Part shown: piece after piece, positions 18,968-29,207 of the stretch
Layout: the number at the start of each line of letters is the position of its first letter
How positions within the stretch are numbered: the stretch's first letter is position 1
From: Bdellovibrio bacteriovorus HD100
GTDB lineage: Bacteria; Bdellovibrionota; Bdellovibrionia; Bdellovibrionales; Bdellovibrionaceae
DNA: 64,000 nt
Direction of reading: 5' to 3'
NCBI RefSeq assembly: GCF_000196175.1
Contig: NC_005363.1
Location: 2,852,001 to 2,916,000 of the forward strand
The notes under the pieces: generated by a model
The model's database searches: none
Told to the model about the DNA's origin: nothing
What the model saw: the letters and a program-made list of their open reading frames with translations, nothing else
Translations under genes and position numbers: made by a program

Positions 18968-19786
18968 CTACTTACGTCTCTTGATGATTGAAGAGTTGGT
19001 TCTCTTATTGTTTCTAGTTTTGAACCCCTTACAAGGTTGACCCCAAGGAGTTACTGGGTGATGCCCTTTACCAACGCCTTCACCACCACCGAGTGGGTGA
19101 TCAACTGGATTCATGTGCATACCACGTACAGAAGGACGGATACCTCTCCAACGAGAGCGACCTGCTTTACCTAGATTGATGTTTTCATTGTCAGTGTTAC
19201 CAACTTGACCGATAGAAGCACGGCAAACTGTCAACACTTGTTTCAACTCACCAGATGGCATACGTACTTGGCAGTACTTGTCGCCTTTACCAGCAAGAGT
19301 CGCGCTTGCACCAGCACCACGGCAGATTTGACCACCTTTGCCTGGACGCAATTCGATATTGTGAATAACAGTACCAACCGGAATAGCACCCAAAGTCAGG
19401 GAGTTACCTGGTTTGATATCGGCTTTATCAGAAGAGATAACAGTATCGCCAACATTCAAACCTACTGGAGCAAGGATATAAGCCTTAGCGCCATCGATGT
19501 AGGAGATCAGAGCAATACGGCAAGTTCTGTTCGGATCGTACTCGATCGCGATAACTTTTGCTGCAACTTCAAGCTTGTTACGCTTGAAATCAACCAAACG
19601 GTATTTTCTCTTATGACCGCCACCTTGGTGACGAATAGTGATTTGACCGTGATTGTTACGCGCAGCTTGTTTCTTAAGAGGAGCTAGCAAAGACTTCTCT
19701 GGAGTAGTCTTAGTGATTTCTTTGAAATCGAAACCAGTCATTCCTCTGCGACCATGAGAGCGTGGGGCAAATGTTTTAATACCCAT
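18968..19786 (-). CDS. rplB: 50S ribosomal protein L2
   Basis: A 272-residue L2, essential for subunit association and the peptidyl transferase centre. The C-terminal catalytic-region signature [17 protein letters not shown] (about 220-236), including the conserved His, is intact, as is the N-terminal [11 protein letters not shown]. Confidence 0.98.
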   Translation of the reverse strand: MGIKTFAPRSHGRRGMTGFDFKEITKTTPEKSLLAPLKKQAARNNHGQITIRHQGGGHKRKYRLVDFKRNKLEVAAKVIAIEYDPNRTCRIALISYIDGAKAYILAPVGLNVGDTVISSDKADIKPGNSLTLGAIPVGTVIHNIELRPGKGGQICRGAGASATLAGKGDKYCQVRMPSGELKQVLTVCRASIGQVGNTDNENINLGKAGRSRWRGIRPSVRGMHMNPVDHPLGGGEGVGKGHHPVTPWGQPCKGFKTRNNKRTNSSIIKRRK

Positions 19787-19788
19787 CT

Positions 19789-20067
19789 TTATACTCCCTC
19801 AAAAAGAGCGATCTTCTCGCCTTCAGCAAGCTTAACGTAAGCTTTCTTCCAGTAAGCGACCTTGGTTAGACCGAATTTAGTTTGCTTAGAGTGACCGCGG
19901 CAGACGCTAGTTCTTACGCTATCAACTTTAACTTTAAAGTTTTTCTCAACAGCGGCTTTTACTTCTGTTTTAGAGGACTTCAAGTCCACTTCGAACACGT
20001 ATACGCCAGCAGCGTTGTGATAAGTATTTTTCTCAGTAATGAGAGGGGCTTTAATTACTTGTTTCAT
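19789..20067 (-). CDS. rplW: 50S ribosomal protein L23
   Basis: A 92-residue L23 at the exit tunnel, docking site for nascent-chain factors. A longer in-frame ATG (20088) lies inside rplD; the ATG at 20067 begins the typical [13 protein letters not shown] and follows GGAGAAGG. It overlaps the rplD stop by 1 nt (TAATG). Confidence 0.96.
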   Translation of the reverse strand: MKQVIKAPLITEKNTYHNAAGVYVFEVDLKSSKTEVKAAVEKNFKVKVDSVRTSVCRGHSKQTKFGLTKVAYWKKAYVKLAEGEKIALFEGV

Positions 20068-20696
20068 TACGCCTTCTCCAATGAACAACGATCTACGATT
20101 TTAGCCACAGAATCTTTAGTGATAACAGCAGCGTCGTACTTCAATAGATCAAACACGTTCAAACCTTCAACTGGGAAGTATTTGAATGTTGGAAGATTCT
20201 TGGAAGCACGGTTGAATTTGTCATCAACTACAGAGTCAACCAATACAGCTTTTTTCAAACCGAAAGCTTGCAAACGTTTGTTAAGCTCAGCAGTTTTACC
20301 TTCAGAAGCCATGCTGTCCACGATGAACAGTTTGCCTTCTTTTTGAAGGTGAGAAAGTGCCATGCTCAGACCCAAACGACGAACTTTTTTAGGCAGAACG
20401 AAAGCGTAGCTGCGAGGCTGAGGACCGAAAGCGGTACCACCACCAGGCATCAAGATAGAACGGCTGGAACCTTGACGAGCTCCACCAGTACCTTTTTGTT
20501 TAAACGGCTTTTTACCACCACCAGACACAAGACCTTTAGTCTTAGTCATGTGAGTGCCTTGACGACGAGCCGCCAATTGCCATTGAACTACTGTGTGAAG
20601 AACTTCCTTTTTAACAGGAGTTTCGAACACGTCAGCAGCAAGCTCAACGGAACCAACTTTTTCTTTTTTCCAGTTCAATACATTTACTGTAGCCAT
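20067..20696 (-). CDS. rplD: 50S ribosomal protein L4
   Basis: A 209-residue L4, tunnel protein and, in gammaproteobacteria, autogenous regulator of the S10 operon. VVQWQLAARRQGTHMTKTKG followed by KGTGGARQGSSRSIL are typical. It lies 1 nt after rplC and overlaps rplW by 1 nt. Confidence 0.97.
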   Translation of the reverse strand: MATVNVLNWKKEKVGSVELAADVFETPVKKEVLHTVVQWQLAARRQGTHMTKTKGLVSGGGKKPFKQKGTGGARQGSSRSILMPGGGTAFGPQPRSYAFVLPKKVRRLGLSMALSHLQKEGKLFIVDSMASEGKTAELNKRLQAFGLKKAVLVDSVVDDKFNRASKNLPTFKYFPVEGLNVFDLLKYDAAVITKDSVAKIVDRCSLEKA

Positions 20697-20697
20697 A

Positions 20698-21360
20698 CTA
20701 TTCTCTCACCAACTTAACCAAAGTGTTTCTAGCACCTGGAACTGGCCCTTTTACCATCAGAACGTTTTCTTCAGCGATGATCTGAACAACTTCTACGTTC
20801 TTAACAGTGACAGTTTCAGCACCCAAATGACCTGGGAATTTCTTACCCGGCATTACGCGACCTGGCCATGTTCTGTTACCAGAAGAACCCGGACGACGGT
20901 GGAATTTAGAACCGTGGGATGCAGGACCACCTGCGAAGCCCCAACGCTTCACGGAACCAGCGAAACCTTTACCTTTAGACTTGGAAGTGATTTTTACGAA
21001 ATCACCTTTAGCCAAGCTGTCGATAGAGATTTGCGCGCCAACAACAGTGCCTTCTGGAGCAGCTTGACGAAGTTCTTTTACGAACTGAGCGCCATTTTCG
21101 AAGCCAGCTTTTTCAAGGTGACCTTTTTCTGCTTTGTTGGAGTTTTTAGCTTTTTTAGGGTGGCAAGCCACCTGGATAGCCTCGTAACCATCAGCTTCGT
21201 TAGTTTTGATTTGAGAAACAAACCAAGGCTCGTAACGAAGAACAGTAACAGGAACAGCTTCGCCGTTCTCGTTATAGATAGTAGCCATACCTTCTTTGAA
21301 GGCGAACAGGCCGTTCAATTTAAGACCTGCAGTATTTTGAGTTTCTGTAGTTTCGCTCAC
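20698..21360 (-). CDS. rplC: 50S ribosomal protein L3
   Basis: A 220-residue L3 next to the peptidyl transferase centre. GKGFAGSVKRWGFAGGPASHGSKFHRRPGS (about 129-158) includes the modified-Gln region of E. coli. A short acidic/Thr N-terminal extension precedes the core. The start is GTG. Confidence 0.97.
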   Translation of the reverse strand: MSETTETQNTAGLKLNGLFAFKEGMATIYNENGEAVPVTVLRYEPWFVSQIKTNEADGYEAIQVACHPKKAKNSNKAEKGHLEKAGFENGAQFVKELRQAAPEGTVVGAQISIDSLAKGDFVKITSKSKGKGFAGSVKRWGFAGGPASHGSKFHRRPGSSGNRTWPGRVMPGKKFPGHLGAETVTVKNVEVVQIIAEENVLMVKGPVPGARNTLVKLVRE

Positions 21361-21369
21361 GTCTTACCT

Positions 21370-21687
21370 CTAAACCGCAGAAAGTTTGATTTCAACATCG
21401 ACACCAGCAGAAAGATCCAGCTTCATAAGCTGATCTACTGTCTGTTGAGTTGGTTCTAAAATATCGAGCATACGCTTGTGAGTTCTCACTTCGAATTGTT
21501 CACGAGATTTTTTATCTACGTGCGGAGAACGCAATACAGTGTAGCGGTTGATGCGAGTAGGCAAGGGAATTGGACCCGCAACTTTTGCGCCTGTACGACG
21601 AGCAGTCTCAACGATTTCTTTCGTCGACTGGTCAAGCAATTTATGATCGAATGCCTTCAATCTGATTCTAATCTTCTGACTTTGCAT
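21370..21687 (-). CDS. rpsJ: 30S ribosomal protein S10
   Basis: A 105-residue S10, small-subunit head protein and NusE partner in antitermination. [18 protein letters not shown] and [29 protein letters not shown] are conserved. It is the first gene of the S10-spc-alpha superoperon and has its own promoter about 160 nt upstream. Confidence 0.98.
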   Translation of the reverse strand: MQSQKIRIRLKAFDHKLLDQSTKEIVETARRTGAKVAGPIPLPTRINRYTVLRSPHVDKKSREQFEVRTHKRMLDILEPTQQTVDQLMKLDLSAGVDVEIKLSAV

Positions 21688-21847
21688 ATGGACACTCTTC
21701 TCTTTTATAAAGTATCGTAATTACTAGCAAATTTGTTAACGTTCAACGTCCTGATCCCATCGAAAACTTGCCCCGAATTAGCCCTTGCGGCCTGAATCGC
21801 CTTCAACGCGGGGGGTTTTTTGTAGATATAGACGCTATGAGTGCGCG
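21688..21847 (-). other. Long untranslated leader of the S10 operon
   Basis: About 160 nt separate the likely transcription start near 21841 from rpsJ. The leader has an ACCCCCCGCG block and GCCGCAAGGGC hairpin-like segments. Such leaders often carry autogenous control (for example by L4), but I cannot match a known class. Confidence 0.4.
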
Positions 21848-21876
21848 AGTATGCGCACTTTGAAATATAATGTCAA
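21848..21876 (-). promoter_or_regulatory. Sigma-70-type promoter of the S10 operon
   Basis: On the minus strand TTGACA (21876-21871) is followed after exactly 17 nt by CATACT (21853-21848). It starts 19 nt past the fusA stop and points to rpsJ. Confidence 0.75.
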
Positions 21877-21894
21877 AGGGAAATATTATTTTTT

Positions 21895-24000
21895 TTAATA
21901 TCTTCCCATTTTATGGAGAATGTCCGTTTTTACCTTCGCAGGCACAATGGCATATTCCAAAAATTCCATACTGAAGCTGGCTCGCCCTTGGCTCAAACTG
22001 CGGACATCCGTCGCATAACCAAAGAGACTCGCCAGAGGGGCTTCGGCCGAAATAACCTGACCACCACCCTGCTTCACATTCATCGCCAGGATCTTTCCAC
22101 GGCGGGCATTTAAATCACCCACAATGTTCCCGACGAAATCATCCGGACAAGTCACCTCTAGCTTAAAGATAGGCTCTAAAAGCTCTACAGAGGCTGCCTT
22201 AACCGCATCCCGGAATGCCAGGGAGGCAGCCGCCTTAAAGGCCATCTCACTGGAGGAATCGGGACGAACTTCAACTGAATTTAAGGTCCCCTTAATACCC
22301 AACATCGAGCAGCTTGCCAAAGGACCGACCTCAGCAGCTTCACGGAAGCCCGATTCGGCAGCCTTCAACATAGGGGCTGTAAATTCTTTAGACACAGCCA
22401 CTTTACTGATGAACTGGATGCCATCCGCCTGAGAAATAGGCTCGATGGAAAGGGAGACTTTGGCAAAGTGAGTTTCGCCAGCAATCTCACGCTCGTAAAC
22501 GTGCTCTGCTTTGGCGGCAACCGTGATGGTTTCACGATAGGAAACCTGCGGCTTACCCACGTTGGCCTGGATCTTATGCTCACGAAGCAAACGATCCACA
22601 AGAATTTCCAAATGCAACTCACCCATGCCAGAAAGCAGGATTTGCCCTGTTTCCGGATCCGTGCGCAGACGGCAGGATGGATCTTCTTTTTCAAGTTTAG
22701 CCAGGCCAGCCAGCATCTTTTCCTGGTCCGCAGAGGACTTCGCCTCTACCGCCACGGAAATCACCGGCTCTGGGAAAGTGATCGTCTCAAGAACCACAGC
22801 ATGAGAGCTTTCACACAGAGTGTCCCCTGTGCCTGTGAACTTAAGACCGATAACCGCGCCGATATCCCCCGCCTTCAGGCTGTTGATTTCTTCACGGGAA
22901 TTCGCATGCATTTTCACCAGCTTCTGAATGCGCTCTTTTTTCTGAGTGCGCGGATTCAAAAGCTGCTCCCCGACTTTCACTTCACCGGAATAAACACGGA
23001 TATAAGTCAAAGTGCCGGCAAACGGATCATTGGCGATTTTGAAAGCCAAAGCAGCCGCGTGAGCATCAAATTCAGTTTTACAGATGATTTCTTTATCAGG
23101 ACGCTCAGGATCGTGACCCACGATTGCAGGCACTTCCAGAGGCGACGGAAGGTAGTCAATGACCCCATCCAACAAAGGCTGAACACCTTTGTTTTTGAAA
23201 GCGGCTCCACAGAATACCGGGAAGGCTTTCAATTCAAGAGTCCCTTTGCGCAAAGCACGTTTAAGCTCTGGCACAGTGACTTCTTCTCCATTGAGATATT
23301 TCTCAAGAAGTTCGTCTTCAAATTCAACGATCTTCTCAATGACCTCTGTGCGGAAGCGGTTTACTTCCTCTTTCATGTCATTGGGAACATCGGTAATTTC
23401 GAAATGGTCACCCATTCCGGACTGATCCCACATGTAGGCTTTATTTTCGAGCAAATCAACAACACCACGGAAGGTGTCTTCCATGCCGATTGGAACCTGC
23501 ACAGGGATTGGGTTCGCGTTCAGCTTTTCTTTGATCGTCCCGAAGGACATCACAAAGTCAGCACCAACACGGTCCATTTTATTTACGAAGCAAATGCGGG
23601 GAACTTTGTATTTATCAGCCTGTTTCCAAACGGTTTCGGACTGAGGCTCAACCCCATTCACGCCGTCGAAAACTGCGATCGCGCCATCCAATACACGCAA
23701 AGAACGCTCAACTTCAATAGTGAAGTCAACGTGGCCCGGAGTATCGATGATGTTGATTCTGTGATCTTTCCAGAACGCCATGGTTGCAGCAGACGTGATA
23801 GTGATACCGCGCTCTTGCTCCTGAACCATCCAGTCCATGGTGGCATCACCATCATGGACCTCGCCGATTTTATGACTTTTACCTGTATAGTAAAGAATGC
23901 GTTCGGTGGTGGTCGTCTTACCGGCATCGATGTGAGCCATGATGCCGATATTACGAGTGTACTTGAGATCAGCTACAACTTTAGGATCTTTAGCTGACAT
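21895..24000 (-). CDS. fusA: Elongation factor G
   Basis: A 701-residue translocation GTPase. The G1 motif AHIDAGKTT (about 22-30), the G2-region [17 protein letters not shown] (G3) and NKMD (G4) are intact, followed by domains II-V including SYRETI in domain IV. It lies after rpsG in the str operon. Unlike in E. coli no tuf gene follows; tuf is at 38460. Confidence 0.98.
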   Translation of the reverse strand: MSAKDPKVVADLKYTRNIGIMAHIDAGKTTTTERILYYTGKSHKIGEVHDGDATMDWMVQEQERGITITSAATMAFWKDHRINIIDTPGHVDFTIEVERSLRVLDGAIAVFDGVNGVEPQSETVWKQADKYKVPRICFVNKMDRVGADFVMSFGTIKEKLNANPIPVQVPIGMEDTFRGVVDLLENKAYMWDQSGMGDHFEITDVPNDMKEEVNRFRTEVIEKIVEFEDELLEKYLNGEEVTVPELKRALRKGTLELKAFPVFCGAAFKNKGVQPLLDGVIDYLPSPLEVPAIVGHDPERPDKEIICKTEFDAHAAALAFKIANDPFAGTLTYIRVYSGEVKVGEQLLNPRTQKKERIQKLVKMHANSREEINSLKAGDIGAVIGLKFTGTGDTLCESSHAVVLETITFPEPVISVAVEAKSSADQEKMLAGLAKLEKEDPSCRLRTDPETGQILLSGMGELHLEILVDRLLREHKIQANVGKPQVSYRETITVAAKAEHVYEREIAGETHFAKVSLSIEPISQADGIQFISKVAVSKEFTAPMLKAAESGFREAAEVGPLASCSMLGIKGTLNSVEVRPDSSSEMAFKAAASLAFRDAVKAASVELLEPIFKLEVTCPDDFVGNIVGDLNARRGKILAMNVKQGGGQVISAEAPLASLFGYATDVRSLSQGRASFSMEFLEYAIVPAKVKTDILHKMGRY

Positions 24001-24009
24001 CTGAACAGA

Positions 24010-24483
24010 TTACCAATTGTAGTGAGAGAATGCCTTGTTGGATTCAGCCATTCTGTGAACGTCGTCTTTCTTCTTAATAGCATTTCCTCTATTATTGTAC
24101 GCGTCCAAGAATTCGCCAGCCAAACGTTTCGCCATGTCTTTCTCACCGCGCTCGCGAGAGTACTCAACCAACCAACGCATAGCCAAAGCCAAACGACGGG
24201 ATGGACGAACATCTACTGGAACTTGGTAAGTAGCACCACCTACACGGCGGGAGCGAACTTCGATAGACGGTTTAACGTTCTCAAGAGCTTTTTTGAAAAC
24301 TGCCAAAGGCTCTTCACCTTGAACTTTGCCTTCAAGCTCTTTCAAAGCACCGTAGAACAACTTTTGAGAAGTTGCTTTTCTACCTTGAATCATCATTTTA
24401 TTGATGAACTTAGCAATTACTAGATCCTTGAAAACCGGATCTGGAATGATTTCTCTTTTAAAGGTCTTTTTACGACGTGACAT
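24010..24483 (-). CDS. rpsG: 30S ribosomal protein S7
   Basis: A 157-residue S7, initiator of head assembly and, in E. coli, str-operon repressor. [12 protein letters not shown] and the [24 protein letters not shown] signature (about 92-115) are present. Spacing to rpsL is 10 nt and to fusA 9 nt. Confidence 0.97.
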   Translation of the reverse strand: MSRRKKTFKREIIPDPVFKDLVIAKFINKMMIQGRKATSQKLFYGALKELEGKVQGEEPLAVFKKALENVKPSIEVRSRRVGGATYQVPVDVRPSRRLALAMRWLVEYSRERGEKDMAKRLAGEFLDAYNNRGNAIKKKDDVHRMAESNKAFSHYNW

Positions 24484-24493
24484 CTCTCAATCC

Positions 24494-24868
24494 TTATTTC
24501 TTAGGTCTCTTAGTACCGTATTTAGAACGGGCGCGCAGACGACCGTTTACACCTTGAAGGTCCAATACCCCACGAACGATGTGGTAACGAACACCCGGCA
24601 AATCCTTCACACGACCACCGCGGATTAGTACAACGGAGTGCTCTTGAAGGTTATGGCCGATACCAGGGATGTAAGAGATAACTTCGAAGCCATTGGAAAG
24701 ACGAACTTTTGCAACTTTACGAAGTGCGGAGTTCGGCTTCTTTGGAGTCGTTGTATAAACACGTGTACAAACACCGCGACGCTGAGGACAAGAGTCCAAA
24801 GCTGGTGATTTTGTTTGGTTTTTTTGAACAGTACGCTCACTTTTGATGAGCTGATTAATTGTTGGCAC
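24494..24868 (-). CDS. rpsL: 30S ribosomal protein S12
   Basis: A 124-residue S12 at the decoding centre. PTINQL at the N-terminus, [17 protein letters not shown] including the streptomycin-related Lys, and [12 protein letters not shown] are intact. The start is GTG following AAGGGGT. It opens the str operon. Confidence 0.97.
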   Translation of the reverse strand: MPTINQLIKSERTVQKNQTKSPALDSCPQRRGVCTRVYTTTPKKPNSALRKVAKVRLSNGFEVISYIPGIGHNLQEHSVVLIRGGRVKDLPGVRYHIVRGVLDLQGVNGRLRARSKYGTKRPKK

Positions 24869-24911
24869 TTTATATACCCCTTAAAAACAATTATGCGGTT
24901 CTGGACGCTGG

Positions 24912-24940
24912 AACTTACATTTCGGTGACGCCCAGGTCAA
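24912..24940 (-). promoter_or_regulatory. Candidate promoter of the str operon
   Basis: On the minus strand TTGACC (24940-24935) and TAAGTT (24917-24912) are separated by 17 nt, about 45 nt before the rpsL start. The -35 is good and the -10 is weak. Confidence 0.5.
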
Positions 24941-25013
24941 GACTTTGTTGTTAAAATTACATTTATCCATGAAAAGCGGCGTGAGGTCCCCAATCCATGA
25001 GCTTTTTACCCTA

Positions 25014-25034
25014 CGCCGGCCTGTGAAGCCGGCG
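25014..25034 (-). terminator. GC-rich hairpin after rpoC
   Basis: Perfect 7-bp stem CGCCGGC / GCCGGCG with a 7-nt loop, 17 nt after the rpoC stop. No T run follows on the minus strand, so it may stabilise or process the transcript rather than terminate it. Confidence 0.45.
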
Positions 25035-25050
25035 ATCAGGTGGTCTTACT

Positions 25051-28000
25051 TTAGCCTTGAGGCTGTACGGAAGACGTCATACCCGGCAATGCGACAAAGC
25101 CGATATCGTCATCTTCATGCACAGACACTTTCCAGCGTTTGTAAGATGTCAAACCAGTTCCCGCAGGAATCAGACGACCCATGATGATATTCTCTTTCAG
25201 GCCACGCAAATGGTCTGTACGAGAATTGATCGCTGCTTCCGTAAGAACTTTTGTAGTTTCCTGGAAGGACGCTGCTGAAATCCAGCTGTCAGTGCTCAAA
25301 GAAACCTTAGTAATACCAAGAAGAAGTGGGCTGCAAGTAGCAGGTTGACCACCCTCTTTGTTAATACGTTCGTTTTCTTCCATGTAAGCGTATCTTTCAA
25401 CTTGCTCACCAGCCAGGAAGCGGCTGTCGCCGGCATCACGGATTTCTACTTTACGTAGCATCTGACGAACAATGACTTCGATATGCTTGTCATTGATACC
25501 AACCCCTTGAAGTCTGTAAACTTCTTGGATTTCATCTACAAGGTATGCAGACAAGGCTTTAGCACCCAGAACCGCCAGAATGTCATGAGGATTTGTTGGA
25601 CCATCCATCAAAGCCTCACCGGCTCTTACGTACTCACCTTCTCTTACAGCAACGTGCTTACCTTTAGGGATGAGGTATTCTTTTTGCTCACCCACTTCAG
25701 GAGTTACGATCACACGTTGTTTACCTTTAACGTCTTTACCGAATGTCACATAACCATCGATCTCAGAGATGATAGCTGCTTCTTTCGGTTTACGAGCCTC
25801 AAACAATTCGGCAACGCGCGGAAGACCCCCGGTGATATCCTTCGTTTTCGAAGCTTCACGGTGCATCTTCGCGATTACGTCACCCGCATGCACTTCCTGC
25901 TGATCCGCAACTAGCAACTGAGCCCCAACTGGGATCAGGTAACGAGCCGGGATGTCACGACCAGGAAGATTCAATGTTTTACCAGCGCCATCCACTAGGA
26001 AGACAGTTGGTTTAACATCGGAAGACTTGGATTCCATGATAACTTTGGTCGCGAAACCAGTTACCGCATCCACTTGCTCCTGCATTGTGGAACCTTCTTC
26101 GATATCCTGGTATTGGATCTTCGCAGAAACCTCTGCGATGATTGGATTCGAATATGGATCCCATTCCGCAACAGTCTGACCTTTGGCAACTTTGTCGCCT
26201 TCTTTGAAGTTCAAAACAGCGCCGTATACGAGCTTGAAGTTTTCACGCTCACGACCTGCTTCGTCAATCACAAGAGCAGAACCGTTACGATTCATCACAG
26301 TCAACTTACCGTTACGGTTCGTCACTGCGTGAACGTTTTGTAGTTTAACAACACCGTCATAACGGGATGTGTGAACAGATTGTTCAACCGCACGAGAAGC
26401 CGCACCACCCAAGTGGAACGTTCTCATCGTCAACTGGGTACCCGGCTCACCGATGGATTGAGCGGCGATAATACCCACTGTTTCACCCAGGTTCACAGTC
26501 GCACCACGGGACAAATCACGTCCGTAGCACTTCACGCAAACACCGCGTTTAGACTGACAGATAAGAGCAGAACGGATGTCGACTTTGTCGATACCACGGC
26601 CTTCGATGATCTTAACGTCATTTTCAGTGATTTCCTGGTTAGCACGAACCACAACTTCGTTTGTCGCTGCATCAACAACGTCTTTCAAAGCTGTACGGCC
26701 CAGGATACGGTCACCGATGTTTTGTACGATTTCACCCGCTTCGTAAATCGGAGTGATTTCCAAACCATCTTCAACACCGCAATCGATCTCGGACACAACA
26801 ACGTCCTGAGCAACGTCAACCAAACGACGAGTCAGGTAACCGGAGTTCGCTGTTTTCAATGCGGTATCGGCCAAACCTTTACGCGCACCGTGCGTGGAGA
26901 TGAAGTACTGGATAACTGTCAAACCTTCACGGAAGTTTGCAGTGATCGGAGTCTCGATGATCTCACCGGAAGGTTTCGCCATCAGACCACGCATACCACC
27001 CAACTGACGGATCTGAGCTGCGGAACCACGGGCTCCGGAGTCAGCCATGATGTAAATTGGATTGAAGGAAGGACCCACAACCTCTTTACCATTCACGTTG
27101 AATGTTTGCTTTTCGATCGCGTTCATACCTTCTTTAGCAATTTTGTCTGCAGTCTGCGCCCAGATGTCGACCACTTTATTGTAGCGCTCACCATCTGTGA
27201 TCAAACCTTCGTCATACTGCTGCTGAATCTCAGTAACTTGTTTTTCTGCGTCAGCGATCATCGGAGCTTTCGCCGCCGGGATCACCATGTCATCGATACC
27301 GATGGACATACCTGCTGCAGTTGAATACTTGAAGCCGTATTCCATGATCTTGTCAGCAAGGATGCAGGTCGCTTTTGCACCGGCAAGACGGAAAGTCTTG
27401 TCGATCAGGGCCGCGATCTGTTTTTTACCCATTGTCACGTTCACTTCGTTGAACGGAACTTCTTTAGGAACGATATCAGAAAGGATTGCACGACCCACTG
27501 TGGTCTCTTGCAGAGTTCCGTTGATACGAACCTTACATACTGCCTGAAGGTCTACCAGACCTGTTTCAAACGCGTATTGAGCTTCCTGAACGCTGGAGAA
27601 GGCTTTGCCTGATCCTTTGGCGCCCGGACGCATACGAGTCAACCAGTACATACCCAACACGATATCCTGGGAAGGATTGATGATAGGTTTACCGTTGGCA
27701 GGAGAAAGGATGTTGTTCGTGGACATCATCAGAACGCGTGCTTCAACCTGGGATTCCACAGAAAGTGGAACGTGAACTGCCATCTGGTCACCGTCGAAGT
27801 CGGCATTGAACGCCGTACATACCAACGGGTGCAGCTGGATAGCTTTACCTTCGTGAAGAACAGGCTCGAACGCCTGGATACCAAGTCTGTGCAGGGTTGG
27901 TGCACGGTTCAGAAGAACCGGGTGCTCTTTCACCACGTCAGCAAGGATATCCCAAACTTCAACTGTTTCCTGATCAACCAAGCGTTTGGCTTGTTTGATA

Positions 28001-29178
28001 GTGGTCGCAAGACCTTTTTCTTCAAGTTTGTTGTAAACGAATGGTTTGAACAACTCGAGAGCCATTTTCTTCGGAAGACCGCACTGATGAAGTCTCAGAG
28101 TAGGTCCAACGGTGATAACGGAACGACCAGAGTAGTCTACACGTTTACCCAAAAGGTTTTGACGGAAACGACCCTGCTTACCTTTCAACATATCAGAAAG
28201 GGAGCGAAGAGGACGTTTGTTCGGACCAGTGAAGGTCTTACCGCGACGACCGTTATCCAACAAAGCGTCCACTGCTTCTTGAAGCATACGCTTTTCGTTT
28301 CGGATGATGATGTCTGGAGCGTTCAGCTCCTGAAGACGTTTCAAACGGTTGTTACGATTGATAACACGGCGGTACAGGTCATTCAGGTCAGACGTCGCGA
28401 AACGGCCACCATCAAGAGGTACCAATGGACGAAGATCAGGAGGAAGAACCGGAAGTGCTTCCAACATCATCCACTCTGGCTTGTTGATGGAACCTTTGAA
28501 GGCCTCAACAACGCGCAGGCGTTTAGTCAATTTTTTGATACCAGCTTCAGACTTGGTGTCTTTAACTTCCAAGCGAAGTTTGCGGGAAAGGTATTCAGGA
28601 TCGATTTTTTTCAAAAGATCACGAACTGCCTCGCCACCCATTCCGTATTTGAAGGATGGGCCGAACTCATTCAGAGCCGCTTGCAATGCTTCTTCAGTCA
28701 GTACCTGGCCTTCTTCCAATGTAGTTTCCATTGGATCGATAACCACGTGTGCTTCACAGTAAAGGACCTTTTCAACGTCTTTCAAAGAAAGATTCAAAAG
28801 GTTACCAATACGAGAAGGCAAAGAACGCAGGAACCAGATATGGGCTACTGGAGTCGCCAATTCGATATGACCAAGGCGCTCACGGCGAACCTTGGTCTGA
28901 GTCACTTCAACGCCGCACTTTTCACAGACGACGCCACGGTACTTCATACGTTTGTACTTACCGCACAAGCACTCATAGTCCTTGATAGGACCGAAGATTT
29001 TCGCACAGAACAAGCCGTCACGCTCAGGCTTGAAAGTACGATAGTTGATAGTTTCTGGCTTCTTAACTTCACCAAATGACCATTCACGAATCATTTCAGG
29101 TGACGCCAACGAAACTCGTACGGCGTCAAACGAAAGTGGATCTTTTGGTTTATCGAAAAAATTCAACAAGTCTCTCAA
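25051..29178 (-). CDS. rpoC: RNA polymerase subunit beta-prime, TTG start
   Basis: A 1375-residue catalytic subunit. The N-terminal zinc site CLC(x)nCEKC is near 70-88, the active-site [12 protein letters not shown] near 459-470 holds the magnesium-binding aspartates, and a second zinc cluster ([16 protein letters not shown]) lies near 880-896. The N-terminus MRDLLNFF aligns with MKDLLKF of E. coli and begins at a TTG; there is no in-frame ATG or GTG just upstream, and AGGGGT lies about 7 nt before it. It follows rpoB by 29 nt. Confidence 0.97.
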   Translation of the reverse strand: MRDLLNFFDKPKDPLSFDAVRVSLASPEMIREWSFGEVKKPETINYRTFKPERDGLFCAKIFGPIKDYECLCGKYKRMKYRGVVCEKCGVEVTQTKVRRERLGHIELATPVAHIWFLRSLPSRIGNLLNLSLKDVEKVLYCEAHVVIDPMETTLEEGQVLTEEALQAALNEFGPSFKYGMGGEAVRDLLKKIDPEYLSRKLRLEVKDTKSEAGIKKLTKRLRVVEAFKGSINKPEWMMLEALPVLPPDLRPLVPLDGGRFATSDLNDLYRRVINRNNRLKRLQELNAPDIIIRNEKRMLQEAVDALLDNGRRGKTFTGPNKRPLRSLSDMLKGKQGRFRQNLLGKRVDYSGRSVITVGPTLRLHQCGLPKKMALELFKPFVYNKLEEKGLATTIKQAKRLVDQETVEVWDILADVVKEHPVLLNRAPTLHRLGIQAFEPVLHEGKAIQLHPLVCTAFNADFDGDQMAVHVPLSVESQVEARVLMMSTNNILSPANGKPIINPSQDIVLGMYWLTRMRPGAKGSGKAFSSVQEAQYAFETGLVDLQAVCKVRINGTLQETTVGRAILSDIVPKEVPFNEVNVTMGKKQIAALIDKTFRLAGAKATCILADKIMEYGFKYSTAAGMSIGIDDMVIPAAKAPMIADAEKQVTEIQQQYDEGLITDGERYNKVVDIWAQTADKIAKEGMNAIEKQTFNVNGKEVVGPSFNPIYIMADSGARGSAAQIRQLGGMRGLMAKPSGEIIETPITANFREGLTVIQYFISTHGARKGLADTALKTANSGYLTRRLVDVAQDVVVSEIDCGVEDGLEITPIYEAGEIVQNIGDRILGRTALKDVVDAATNEVVVRANQEITENDVKIIEGRGIDKVDIRSALICQSKRGVCVKCYGRDLSRGATVNLGETVGIIAAQSIGEPGTQLTMRTFHLGGAASRAVEQSVHTSRYDGVVKLQNVHAVTNRNGKLTVMNRNGSALVIDEAGRERENFKLVYGAVLNFKEGDKVAKGQTVAEWDPYSNPIIAEVSAKIQYQDIEEGSTMQEQVDAVTGFATKVIMESKSSDVKPTVFLVDGAGKTLNLPGRDIPARYLIPVGAQLLVADQQEVHAGDVIAKMHREASKTKDITGGLPRVAELFEARKPKEAAIISEIDGYVTFGKDVKGKQRVIVTPEVGEQKEYLIPKGKHVAVREGEYVRAGEALMDGPTNPHDILAVLGAKALSAYLVDEIQEVYRLQGVGINDKHIEVIVRQMLRKVEIRDAGDSRFLAGEQVERYAYMEENERINKEGGQPATCSPLLLGITKVSLSTDSWISAASFQETTKVLTEAAINSRTDHLRGLKENIIMGRLIPAGTGLTSYKRWKVSVHEDDDIGFVALPGMTSSVQPQG

Positions 29179-29207
29179 AGAACACCCCTGTTGTTAAATT
29201 ATTAAAC

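Noticed and set aside
22468..23997. 509-codon plus-strand frame opposite fusA
   Set aside because: Antisense shadow; no ribosome site or recognisable domain, and fusA is intact.
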